The notes under the pieces: generated by a model | What the model saw: only the letters and a program-made list of their open reading frames with translations | What the model was told of the DNA's origin: nothing | Database searches by the model: none | Assembly: GCA_017513865.1 (NCBI GenBank) | Contig: JAFWMN010000003.1 | Span: 34,257-98,256, forward strand | DNA from: Bacilli bacterium | GTDB taxonomy: Bacteria > Bacillota_I > Bacilli_A > RF39 > UBA660 | Direction: 5' to 3' | Length of the DNA stretch: 64,000 bases | Shown here: positions 50,631 to 58,478 of the stretch, piece after piece | Numbering within the stretch: position 1 is the stretch's first letter | How the letters are laid out: each line of letters starts with the position of its first letter | Program-made: the position numbers and the translations under genes

Positions 50631-51944
50631 ATGACAAAAACTTTAGGTTTGGATGAAGATAAGATTATCGAAATATCAAAAGAGAAAAAAGAACCAAAAT
50701 GGATGACTGATTTTAGACTAAAATCATATAAAACATTTATCGAAATTCCAAATCCTAATTTTGGTCCAGAATTAAAAATAGACTTTGATTTAATAAATTA
50801 TTATAAAAAAGTATCTAAGCAAACCGAAAACAATTGGAATAATGTTGCCTGTCCAATAAAAGACACCTTTGAAGAATTAGGTCTAATTGATGCGGAAAAG
50901 AAATATCTTGGGGGCATCGGTGCCCAATATGAAAGCGAAGTTGTTTATCACAACATGATGGAAGAACTAGAGGAAAAAGGAGTCATTTTCTGTAGTACTG
51001 ATGATGGGTTAAAAAAGCATCCAGAAATATTTGAAAAATATTTTAACAAATTAGTAAAATATGATGAAAATAAATATACAGCTTTAAATGGAGCTGTCTG
51101 GAGTGGCGGAACATTTATATATGTCCCTCCACATACAACTATAGATAGGCCCTTGCAAAGTTATTTTAGAATTAATTCTAAAAACATGGGGCAATTTGAA
51201 AGAACATTAATTATTGTAGATGATGATAGCCATGTTCATTATATGGAAGGTTGCACCGCAGTTTATCATTCAGCTGATGCTTTACACGCAGCTGTTGTTG
51301 AAATATATGTCGGTAAAAATTCTAGCTGCAGATATACAACAATTCAAAACTGGGCTGATAATATATATAATTTAGTAACCAAAAGAGCTATAGTTGAAGA
51401 AAATGGCAAAATGGAATGGATTGACGGTAATATTGGATCAAAGACTAATATGAAATATCCATCATGTATTTTAAGTGGCAAAGGAGCCATAGGTAACTGC
51501 ATATCGGTAGCTGTTGCCTCTAAAAATCAATATCAAGATACTGGAGCTAAAATGATTCATTTAGCGCCCAATACTACAAGTAAAATAATTAGTAAATCAA
51601 TTGCCGCAAGTGGAGGAACTGCTAATTATCGAGGAACAGTAAAAATAAATAAAAGTGCAAAAAATTCGAAAAGTATCATAAAATGTGATACAATAATATT
51701 AGATGATAAATCCAAAAGCGACACAATCCCTAAGAATATAGTTGAGAACAATTCATCATACTTAGAACATGAAGCTACAGTTTCAAAAATAGATGAGGAA
51801 AAATTATTTTATTTAATGAGTAGAGGTTTAGATGAAGAAAGAGCTAAAGAATTACTAATAATTGGCTTTATCGATGAATTTAGGGAAAATTTGCCAATGG
51901 AATATGCTATAGAATTAAGCAGATTACTTAAAAGTTATTTTTAG
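50631..51944 (+). CDS. sufB: Fe-S cluster assembly protein SufB
   Basis: 437 residues. EPKWMTDFRLKSYKTFIEIPNPNFGPEL, LGGIGAQYESEVVYHNM, VWSGGTFIYVPPHT, EGCTAVYHSADALHAAVVEIYV and CDTIILDDKSKSDTIPKN are SufB features. It is the scaffold of the SUF complex with SufC and SufD, which are not in this window. Start ATG 50631 behind GGAGGTGAAG. Twelve bases after sufU. Confidence 0.96.
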   Translation: MTKTLGLDEDKIIEISKEKKEPKWMTDFRLKSYKTFIEIPNPNFGPELKIDFDLINYYKKVSKQTENNWNNVACPIKDTFEELGLIDAEKKYLGGIGAQYESEVVYHNMMEELEEKGVIFCSTDDGLKKHPEIFEKYFNKLVKYDENKYTALNGAVWSGGTFIYVPPHTTIDRPLQSYFRINSKNMGQFERTLIIVDDDSHVHYMEGCTAVYHSADALHAAVVEIYVGKNSSCRYTTIQNWADNIYNLVTKRAIVEENGKMEWIDGNIGSKTNMKYPSCILSGKGAIGNCISVAVASKNQYQDTGAKMIHLAPNTTSKIISKSIAASGGTANYRGTVKINKSAKNSKSIIKCDTIILDDKSKSDTIPKNIVENNSSYLEHEATVSKIDEEKLFYLMSRGLDEERAKELLIIGFIDEFRENLPMEYAIELSRLLKSYF

Positions 51945-51962
51945 AAAGAAAAGGGTGGAAAT

Positions 51963-52355
51963 ATGGATGATGTTGAAGTTTTAGAATTAGAAACTGAAAA
52001 AAATGTTGAAGAGCCAAAAACAAAAAAAGGAAATAACGTTATTATAATTGCTGTTATATTGATAGTTGCTTTAATAGGTGGATTTTTCTTTTTTGCAAAA
52101 AGTAAAACAGATAAAACATTAGAAAAAAAATTAGATACAGCAAGCCGAGAGTATTTTACAAAATATATGAGTGCAAATGACAGTACATCAATATATGTTG
52201 TAACGTTAGATATGTTAAAAAGTGCTAATAATCAAGGTGAAAAATATGACTTGAAAGGTTTAGAAAAGTGTCAAGGACAAAAAACATTAGCTAGAGTAAC
52301 CATAGATTATAATAATGGGGAACCAAAAAAAGTTGAAGTTGAGTTAAATTGTTAA
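51963..52355 (+). CDS. Small single-pass membrane protein
   Basis: 130 residues: an acidic cytoplasmic N terminus (EVLELETEKNVEEP), one membrane helix at about 28-45, then a small outer domain with two Cys (EKCQGQ and ELNC). GGGTGG precedes the ATG, 18 bases after sufB. It is probably co-transcribed with sufB but a role in Fe-S assembly is not implied. Family unknown. Confidence 0.75.
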   Translation: MDDVEVLELETEKNVEEPKTKKGNNVIIIAVILIVALIGGFFFFAKSKTDKTLEKKLDTASREYFTKYMSANDSTSIYVVTLDMLKSANNQGEKYDLKGLEKCQGQKTLARVTIDYNNGEPKKVEVELNC

Positions 52356-52372
52356 AAAACTTAACTTTTTTA
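52342..52372 (+). terminator. Weak terminator after the 51963 gene
   Basis: AGTTAA and TTAACT arms with a second GTTAA/TTAAC inside, followed by T. Confidence 0.5.
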
Positions 52373-52521
52373 TTTTTATATAAAATAAATATTTGAAAAT
52401 AAATAAAATGGTTAATATAAAAAAGCAAAAACATATTAAAAAAAGCCTAAAAACAAGCATTTCTTTTGTTTGCGCGCCTTTTCAAAACATAGTATATTAA
52501 CTTCCTGAAAGGAGATATATT

Positions 52522-52848
52522 ATGTTAAATCAAGTAGTATTAGTGGGAAGATTAGTCGGTGATCCCGAACTTTATCAAACTGAAACCGGCAAAAAAGTAG
52601 CTAGACTCGTTTTAGCAGTTCCAAGATCATATAAAAATTCAGAAGGAGAGTATGAAACAGATTTTATAAGCTGTAAGTTATGGCAAGTAGTTGCCCAAAA
52701 CACTGTAGAATATTGTAAAAAAGGTGATTTAATCGGCCTTCGCGGAAAACTAGAAACATATAACTATGAAACTGAAGAAGGTAAAAAATATTTAACAGAA
52801 GTAGTTGCTGACAAAGTAACATTTCTATCAAGTAAAAAAGCAGACTAA
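52522..52848 (+). CDS. ssb: Single-stranded DNA-binding protein, short form
   Basis: 108 residues. The OB fold starts with MLNQVVLVGRLVGDPEL and has TDFISCKLWQVVAQNTVEYCKKGDLIGLRGKLETYNYE. It stops right after the fold and lacks the Gly/Gln linker and the acidic C-terminal tip that binds partner proteins, like SsbB of B. subtilis. GAAAGGAGA precedes the ATG. The stop is in a hairpin shared with the next, opposed gene. Confidence 0.92.
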   Translation: MLNQVVLVGRLVGDPELYQTETGKKVARLVLAVPRSYKNSEGEYETDFISCKLWQVVAQNTVEYCKKGDLIGLRGKLETYNYETEEGKKYLTEVVADKVTFLSSKKAD

Positions 52849-52859
52849 TTCTGCTTTTT
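52835..52859. terminator. Bidirectional terminator shared by ssb and the HTH gene
   Basis: AAAAAGCAGA and TCTGCTTTTT around CTAAT form a perfect 10-bp stem. Confidence 0.85.
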
Positions 52860-53048
52860 AAAATCTTTATAAAAAATATCATCTGGCTTTAAATTAAATA
52901 TACACGCAATCTTAACCGCCATATCATAAGAAAGCCGTCTTTTTTTGTTTTCAATTTGCCAGTAAAAAGGTTTACTTATTTTTAACTGTTCTGCCATATA
53001 AGTGCAAGTATAATTGTGTTTTTTTCTGATTTTTATTAAATTGTCCAT
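52845..53048 (-). CDS. Small XRE family HTH protein
   Basis: 67 residues: DNLIKIRKKHNYTCTYMAEQLKISKPFYWQIENKKRRLSYDMAVKIACIF is one XRE helix-turn-helix and little else. Preceded by TTAGGAGGG. Divergent from a second XRE gene across a 130-base gap with palindromes. The pair may regulate itself and a neighbour; targets unknown. Confidence 0.85.
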   Translation of the reverse strand: MDNLIKIRKKHNYTCTYMAEQLKISKPFYWQIENKKRRLSYDMAVKIACIFNLKPDDIFYKDFKKQN

Positions 53049-53074
53049 GTTATCCCTCCTAAAGTAATTATATA

Positions 53075-53121
53075 TTAACTTTTGGTTAAAAACAACAAAA
53101 ATATCACATAAAGTTAACTTT
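53075..53121. promoter_or_regulatory. Palindromic operators between divergent HTH genes
   Basis: AAAGTTAACTTT (53110-53121) is a perfect 12-bp palindrome and TTAAC-TTTTG-GTTAA (53075-53089) a second inverted repeat with the same half-site. They lie just upstream of the TGCTATAAT promoter of the 53181 gene. Confidence 0.6.
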
Positions 53122-53180
53122 AATGTATAAAGAAATAAACATTGCTATAATCTAGTTAATGAAAGGGTAACTGTGATTAT

Positions 53181-53543
53181 ATGATGGGTCAAAGGTTAAG
53201 AGAAGCCAGAATAAATGCTGGACTTACACAAACTGAACTTGCACACATCGTCGGTGTAAAACCAGCTGAAATTTCACAATATGAATCAGATAAACGTACA
53301 CCGAGATGGAATGTGTTTATAAAGTTGTTAGATATATTAAATATATCGGCTGATAAAATATTAGGTAGAGAAGTTACCGTTATTAGTGATGATGAAGATT
53401 ATACAGTTAAACTTTCAAAAAAAGATCTTCAAATAATAGAAAATATTAGAAATAATGCAAAATTATATAAAGTATTATTAAATGACCCAAATCGCAATGT
53501 CAAAGTTATAAATAATAATTTAAAAGAGGTTTTTCCAGAATAG
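53181..53543 (+). CDS. XRE family transcriptional regulator
   Basis: 120 residues. QRLREARINAGLTQTELAHIVGVKPAEISQYESDKRTPRWNVFIKLLDIL is the HTH; the C-terminal 55 residues are a helical domain (VKLSKKDLQIIENIRNNAKLYKVLL). Two in-frame ATGs at 53181 and 53184 make the start uncertain by one codon. A TGCTATAAT promoter element at about 53141-53149 precedes it. Likely regulates from the divergent operator. Confidence 0.87.
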   Translation: MMGQRLREARINAGLTQTELAHIVGVKPAEISQYESDKRTPRWNVFIKLLDILNISADKILGREVTVISDDEDYTVKLSKKDLQIIENIRNNAKLYKVLLNDPNRNVKVINNNLKEVFPE

Positions 53544-53567
53544 TTAAATAAAACTATTCTTTTTTTA
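53537..53567 (+). terminator. Terminator after the HTH gene
   Basis: AGAATAGTT and AACTATTCT around AAATAA, followed by T; includes the stop. Confidence 0.8.
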
Positions 53568-53600
53568 TTAAAAATAGTATAATAAAAATGGAGGTAAAAT

Positions 53601-54869
53601 ATGAATATACTAGAAATATTAGAAAAAAAAGAAAGAAAGGAAATACTTTCAAAAGAAGAATTAGAATATGTTATAAATGGTTTTTTAGATGGTACGATAA
53701 AAGATTATCAAATGTCTGCTTTTCTAACAGAAATTGATTTATTGGGATTAACGGAAGAAGAAACCATAGATCTAACAAACATTATGTTAAATAGTGGTGA
53801 TAAAATAAAATTAGACATAGAGCCATTAGCTGATAAACATTCAACTGGTGGGGTTGGTGATAAAACAACCTTAATAGTAGCGCCCCTAGTAGCTTCATTA
53901 GGTGTAAATGTTGCTAAAATGAGTGGTAGAGGGTTAGGTCATACTGGAGGAACAATTGATAAACTAGAATCCATAAAAGGTTTTAGAACCGAAATGACCT
54001 TAGAAGAATTTGAAAATCAAGTAAAAAGAATAAATATTGCTTTAGTAGGACAAATGGGAAACTTAGTTCCAGCTGATAAAAAAATATATGCTTTAAGAGA
54101 CGTTTCGGGAACAGTTGATTCTATTCCTTTAATTGCTTCAAGTGTTATGAGTAAAAAACTAGCTAGTGGTGCTAATACCATCGTTCTTGATTTAAAAGTT
54201 GGCGGTGGTGCTTTAGTAGAAAGTTTAGAAGAAGCTAAAGAATTAGGCACCTTAATGGTTAAAATTGGCAATATGAATGGAAAAAATACCGCATGCCTTT
54301 TAACTAATATGGATCAACCATTAGGTTTTGCGGTAGGAAACGCTTTAGAAGTCTTAGAAAGTATTGAAACATTAAAAGGTAATGGACCAGAAGACTTGAA
54401 TGAACTTGTTATAAGATTAAGTTCACTTATGATTTCCTTAAGTAAAAATATTCCGCTAGAAGAAGCAACTAAACAAGTTGAAGAAAACTTATATAATGGT
54501 AAAGGATATGAAAAATTTAAAGAGTGGGTAGAAGCCCAAAATGGTGATATAAATTCTATTGAAGTATCACAAAAAACAAAAGAAATAGTTTCTGAAAAAG
54601 ATGGATATATAAAGAGAATCGATGCTTTAAAAATTGGCAAACTTGCAAGAGAGTTAGGCGCCGGAAGACTTACCAAAGAAGATATTATTAACTTTAAAGT
54701 TGGTATTGTTTTAAATAAAAAAGTTGGTGACAAAGTAGAAAAAGGTGAAAAATTACTAACTATATATTATGAAGACAAAGAAATAAAAGAAGAAGACATA
54801 TTAGCTGCTTACGAAATAGTAGAAGAAAAAGTAGAAAAACCAAAAGTAATAATTGATATGATAAAGTAG
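53601..54869 (+). CDS. pdp: Pyrimidine-nucleoside phosphorylase
   Basis: 422 residues. It splits uridine and thymidine/deoxyuridine to base and (deoxy)ribose-1-phosphate. PLADKHSTGGVGDKTTLIVAPLVASLGVNVAKMSGRGLGHTGGTIDKLES is the family signature. The C-terminal alpha/beta domain has KVGDKVEKGEKLLTIYY. TGGAGGTAAA precedes the ATG. Seven bases before the next gene, so probably co-transcribed with it. deoA is the alternative if it is thymidine specific. Confidence 0.94.
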   Translation: MNILEILEKKERKEILSKEELEYVINGFLDGTIKDYQMSAFLTEIDLLGLTEEETIDLTNIMLNSGDKIKLDIEPLADKHSTGGVGDKTTLIVAPLVASLGVNVAKMSGRGLGHTGGTIDKLESIKGFRTEMTLEEFENQVKRINIALVGQMGNLVPADKKIYALRDVSGTVDSIPLIASSVMSKKLASGANTIVLDLKVGGGALVESLEEAKELGTLMVKIGNMNGKNTACLLTNMDQPLGFAVGNALEVLESIETLKGNGPEDLNELVIRLSSLMISLSKNIPLEEATKQVEENLYNGKGYEKFKEWVEAQNGDINSIEVSQKTKEIVSEKDGYIKRIDALKIGKLARELGAGRLTKEDIINFKVGIVLNKKVGDKVEKGEKLLTIYYEDKEIKEEDILAAYEIVEEKVEKPKVIIDMIK

Positions 54870-54876
54870 GTGAAAT

Positions 54877-56700
54877 ATGGCAATAACTAAAACCAAATTT
54901 ATAAACTACATAAGATGTCCAAGATATGCTAGTCTAGATGATATAAAAAAAGAAAAACTTGATAGTATAGTTACCATTGACGAATATAAAAATGAAGAAA
55001 AAGAAACAAAAATAAAAGAGATTTTAAACACAATGTTCGATGAAAATGGTAATGACTTAATTGATGTAACAAGTGAACATCTAGAAACAATGCTTCCATA
55101 TTATAATGAAGTAGAACTTTTAGCCGGGCACATTGCTCCTAAATATTTTGATGGAACATTCAAATATTCTAAAACAACATATAATCAGGAAAGCTTTGAT
55201 TGCCTTATAAATAACATAAGATATATTTGTTATGTTGACATATATAATGAAAATAAAGATGGCTTTAACATAATAGAAGTTAAAGCCACAACTACTAAAA
55301 AATATTTAGAGCTTGGAACTAAAGAAAACTCTATTTTTATGAAAGATGAAAAAGGGATTTACAAATTACTTGAAGATTTAAATGTCAAAATCGAAGATTA
55401 TATGGATATTGAAACATATGAAAAACAAAGAGCAAAATTATTTGACAAATATACAGGACCAGGACACTATGTTTATGATTTAGCTGTTCAAAGATATATT
55501 ATTGAAAATGATTTAAAACAAAACAATGATAACCGAAAAGTAAAATATTATTTAGCTGTGCTAAATAGTAATTATATTTTTGATGGAAAATATGAAAATG
55601 ATATACCTAAATATGATGAAATAAACGGTGAAGATATCATATCATACATCGATATGACCAGCATTACCGAAAGCATGATGGATAAAATTATGTTAGATGC
55701 TAGAAGAATAGAAGATTATGTAAATGATCTTCATGCTGATCAAGTTCCACTAGGGAAATATTGTGAAAATAAAAAGGTAACAAAATGTAAATATTGTAAA
55801 GTATGCTGGAATATATTACCTAAAAAACATGCCATTACCTGTTACATCGATAATCACCATGGCTTTACTAAAGATAAAATTAAATATTCGACCTTTGACT
55901 TAATAAATGATGGAAAAGTAAGTATGCTTGATATCGACGAATCATATTTAACTAGAGAAAAAAATAAAATTCAAAGAAGAGCCGTGGAAACAAATGCCCC
56001 ATATATGAATAAACAAAAAATAATTGATGGCATTAAACAGATAAAATATCCTATTTACCATTTAGATTTTGAAACATTTCCTTGTCCACTTCCTAGATAT
56101 AGGGGCGAAAAGCCATATACTCAGTCTGTTTTTCAGTTTTCCCTTCACATAGAAAAAGAAGAAGGAAAATGTGATAAAGAAAAAGATCACTATGGTTATT
56201 TAGCTAAAGATCATAAGGATCACCGAGAAGAGCTAATTAAAATGATGTGTGATCTAATAGGTGAAGGTACAGTTTTGGTTTATAATGATTCATTTGAAAA
56301 AAGTAGAATAAAAGAACTATCAGAAATTTTTGTAGATTATAAATCTAAATTATTAAAAATAAATTCCCAAATTTTTGATTTAATGAATATTGTGAAAACT
56401 AGAAGTAAAATGTATGAAGAACTAGGATATGACAAAGAAGAAGCTAAAATGTTAAATTATTATCACCCTGATATGGATGGTTCTTATTCAATTAAAAAAG
56501 TTTTACCAATTTTTTCTAATTTAACTTATAAAGGGATGGAAGTTGCCAATGGTGTTGAAGCTTTAGTAACATATGCCAAATTCCCAAAAATGAATGAATT
56601 AGATTACAAACATAAATACCAAAAATTAGTAGAATATTGTCAGCAAGACACTTATGCCATGTATAAAGTTTTAGAGGGATTAAAAAAGACAATAAAATAA
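54877..56700 (+). CDS. DUF2779-type protein: Cas4-like nuclease with DEDD exonuclease-like domain
   Basis: 607 residues. The first part has a lone Cys 14 (YIRCPRYASL) and a PD-(D/E)XK core (YVDIYNENKDGFNIIEVKATT), and a later CENKKVTKCKYCKVCW cluster of three or four Cys supplies the other Fe-S ligands, as in Cas4/AddB. The C-terminal half has a RNase H-like DEDD fold (YHLDFETFPCPLPRY, VYNDSFEKSRIKEL, YCQQDTYAMYKVL). It looks like a DNA or RNA nuclease. GGTGAAATATGG start. Not tied to a CRISPR array. Confidence 0.85.
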   Translation: MAITKTKFINYIRCPRYASLDDIKKEKLDSIVTIDEYKNEEKETKIKEILNTMFDENGNDLIDVTSEHLETMLPYYNEVELLAGHIAPKYFDGTFKYSKTTYNQESFDCLINNIRYICYVDIYNENKDGFNIIEVKATTTKKYLELGTKENSIFMKDEKGIYKLLEDLNVKIEDYMDIETYEKQRAKLFDKYTGPGHYVYDLAVQRYIIENDLKQNNDNRKVKYYLAVLNSNYIFDGKYENDIPKYDEINGEDIISYIDMTSITESMMDKIMLDARRIEDYVNDLHADQVPLGKYCENKKVTKCKYCKVCWNILPKKHAITCYIDNHHGFTKDKIKYSTFDLINDGKVSMLDIDESYLTREKNKIQRRAVETNAPYMNKQKIIDGIKQIKYPIYHLDFETFPCPLPRYRGEKPYTQSVFQFSLHIEKEEGKCDKEKDHYGYLAKDHKDHREELIKMMCDLIGEGTVLVYNDSFEKSRIKELSEIFVDYKSKLLKINSQIFDLMNIVKTRSKMYEELGYDKEEAKMLNYYHPDMDGSYSIKKVLPIFSNLTYKGMEVANGVEALVTYAKFPKMNELDYKHKYQKLVEYCQQDTYAMYKVLEGLKKTIK

Positions 56701-56729
56701 TTGTCACAAAAAACATTTAATGATATAAT
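56701..56729 (+). promoter_or_regulatory. Promoter of the zinc-ribbon membrane protein
   Basis: TTGTCA, a 17-base spacer, TATAAT preceded by TGA. Confidence 0.8.
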
Positions 56730-56760
56730 TAAATTGTAAAATAAAAGAAAGGTGAGATGT

Positions 56761-57801
56761 ATGTTTTGTCCAAAATGTGGAGAAAAAAATAAAGAGGGAA
56801 CTAATTTTTGTACAAAGTGTGGTAGCTCTTTAAAAGGTGAGAAAGCTCCTTCTCAAAAAATAAATTCTACCAGCAATCCAGGTGGAATTAGAAAAGCATT
56901 AAAAATGGATGCAAGAAAAAATTTAACAGGATCATTTATTGGAGCTACTGCCTTATATTTAGTTATATGTGCAATTATCGGCGCTTTGTTTGGTAGTGCA
57001 AATAATGATAGTTACACAATCAAATTTATTAACCAAATTGTCATAATACTAGTAGGTACAGTATTTGGCTATGGACTTTTAGCAGCTTCATTTAAAAAAG
57101 TTCGCGGAAAAACAATAACTTTTACTGATGTATTTAAACTACCTTTTGAAAATATTAAACAGCTAGGCTACGTAGTACTATTAATGTTATTGTGTATGGC
57201 AATTGGATTTGTTGCCGGAGTATTAATGGTAATTCCACTACTAGGAATTCTTGTTTGGATAGCTTTAATGGTAGCTATGGTATATTTTATCCCAGTATTA
57301 AGCGTTTTTGAAATGATTTTAGCTGATACTGAAAACTTATTAGATTTGAATTTTACTGACACTTTTAAAAAGGCTTTAGATATAACTAAAGGCAAAAGAG
57401 TAGAATACTATGGAACTGCTTTAAGTTTTGTAGGATGGTGTTTACTAATCCCTCTAACATTAGGGATTATAGCGATATGGTTAGTTCCATATATAGATTT
57501 AACACTAGTAAATTTATATAGAAGATGGATCGGTGAAGAAGATTTTGAAACATCAGAAACTGGAATTAGTAACGGAGCTGTAATCGGATTATCAGTAGGT
57601 GGCTGTGGATGCCTAGGTATAATTTTATTTTCTATATTCGCCACACTTCTAATAGCTATTGCTGCAGCTATTAATTCAGGTGATTTCAGAAATTTTAATA
57701 TAAATGATTTCATAAATGAAATACAAGAAAATGGTTTAAATGAACAAACAGAAAGTAAAATTGAAAATTATTTCAATAATATGAATATTTATGTAAAATA
57801 A
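56761..57801 (+). CDS. Membrane protein with an N-terminal zinc ribbon
   Basis: 346 residues. FCPKCGEKNKEGTNFCTKCGSSL is a CXXC zinc ribbon on the cytoplasmic side; after a linker come six or more membrane helices with a conserved middle (DVFKLPFENIKQLGYVVLLM). It resembles DUF4013/DUF975-like proteins of Firmicutes. ATG 56761 after AAAGGTGAGATGT, since the GTG three codons earlier lies too near. Function unknown. Confidence 0.8.
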   Translation: MFCPKCGEKNKEGTNFCTKCGSSLKGEKAPSQKINSTSNPGGIRKALKMDARKNLTGSFIGATALYLVICAIIGALFGSANNDSYTIKFINQIVIILVGTVFGYGLLAASFKKVRGKTITFTDVFKLPFENIKQLGYVVLLMLLCMAIGFVAGVLMVIPLLGILVWIALMVAMVYFIPVLSVFEMILADTENLLDLNFTDTFKKALDITKGKRVEYYGTALSFVGWCLLIPLTLGIIAIWLVPYIDLTLVNLYRRWIGEEDFETSETGISNGAVIGLSVGGCGCLGIILFSIFATLLIAIAAAINSGDFRNFNINDFINEIQENGLNEQTESKIENYFNNMNIYVK

Positions 57802-57822
57802 GCACTTAAAAGTGCTTTTTAT
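57799..57822 (+). terminator. Terminator after the zinc-ribbon gene
   Basis: AAGCACTT-AA-AAGTGCTT followed by T; includes the stop. Confidence 0.82.
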
Positions 57823-57860
57823 TTTTTTATGTTAAATAATGTAAAATATTTTAAAATCAG

Positions 57861-57889
57861 TTGTCTTTAAAAAATAAAACCTATATAAT
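57861..57889 (+). promoter_or_regulatory. rpoZ promoter
   Basis: TTGTCT, a 17-base spacer, TATAAT. Confidence 0.82.
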
Positions 57890-57913
57890 TTTAGTATAGG
57901 GGAGCGTGATAAA

Positions 57914-58123
57914 ATGTTATATCCATCAATAGATTCATTATTAAAAAGAGTTGATTCAAAATACTTATTAGTAAATATAGTTGCTAAAAGAGCAAAAGAA
58001 ATGGAACAAACAGAACATTATCAAATAAAAGAAACTGAATACAAATCATCAAAGAATATTGGTAAAGCCTTAGAAGAAATAAAACAAGGACTTATTCATG
58101 TAAAAGAGGAAGATCAACTATAA
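57914..58123 (+). CDS. rpoZ: RNA polymerase omega subunit
   Basis: 69 residues. YPSIDSLLKRVDSKYLLVNIVAKRAKEM and KNIGKALEEIKQG are the omega signatures. It helps assemble and stabilise RNA polymerase. AGGGGAGCG precedes the ATG. Its partners gmk and coaBC of other Bacilli are not next to it here. Confidence 0.93.
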   Translation: MLYPSIDSLLKRVDSKYLLVNIVAKRAKEMEQTEHYQIKETEYKSSKNIGKALEEIKQGLIHVKEEDQL

Positions 58124-58146
58124 AAATAAATATAGTTGATTTTTTC
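58113..58146 (+). terminator. rpoZ terminator
   Basis: ATCAACTATA and TATAGTTGAT around an A-rich loop, followed by six T; includes the stop. Confidence 0.85.
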
Positions 58147-58185
58147 ACGGTTTTATGATAAATTATTAGAAGTCGGAGGGATACT

Positions 58186-58404
58186 ATGAAAGTATTATTA
58201 ATAATTGTATCAATTTTATTAATTGCGATTGTATTATTACAAAGTGGCAAAGCTGTAAGTCCATCAAGTAGTATTTTAGGTGGAAATGATGAATTGTTCG
58301 CGCACAGAAAAGAACGTGGTGGAGAACTATTTATAACTAGACTTACGGCAGTTTTAGGGTTAATCTTCTTTATTATATGTATAGTAATGCAATACATCGG
58401 TTAA
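58186..58404 (+). CDS. secG: Preprotein translocase subunit SecG
   Basis: 72 residues with two membrane helices. LIIVSILLIAIVLLQSGKAVSPSSSILGGNDELFAHRKERG and LTAVLGLIFFIICIV are SecG features. It assists SecYEG transport. CGGAGGG precedes the ATG. Confidence 0.93.
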   Translation: MKVLLIIVSILLIAIVLLQSGKAVSPSSSILGGNDELFAHRKERGGELFITRLTAVLGLIFFIICIVMQYIG

Positions 58405-58414
58405 AAAAATAAAT

Positions 58415-58442
58415 AAAAATAGGTCAATTCCTATTTTTTTTT
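58415..58442 (+). terminator. secG terminator
   Basis: AAAATAGG and CCTATTTT around TCAATT, followed by T. Confidence 0.8.
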
Positions 58443-58478
58443 GTCATTTTTTGGTATAATTAATTAAGGTGGGGAAAT

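Noticed and set aside
54314..54733. Minus-strand open frame inside pdp
   Set aside because: No binding site and fully antisense to a conserved enzyme.
54877..56700. CRISPR-Cas adaptation gene (Cas4)
   Set aside because: The Cys and PD-(D/E)XK pattern is Cas4-like, but no repeat array, cas1 or cas2 is present in the window and the protein has an extra exonuclease-like half.
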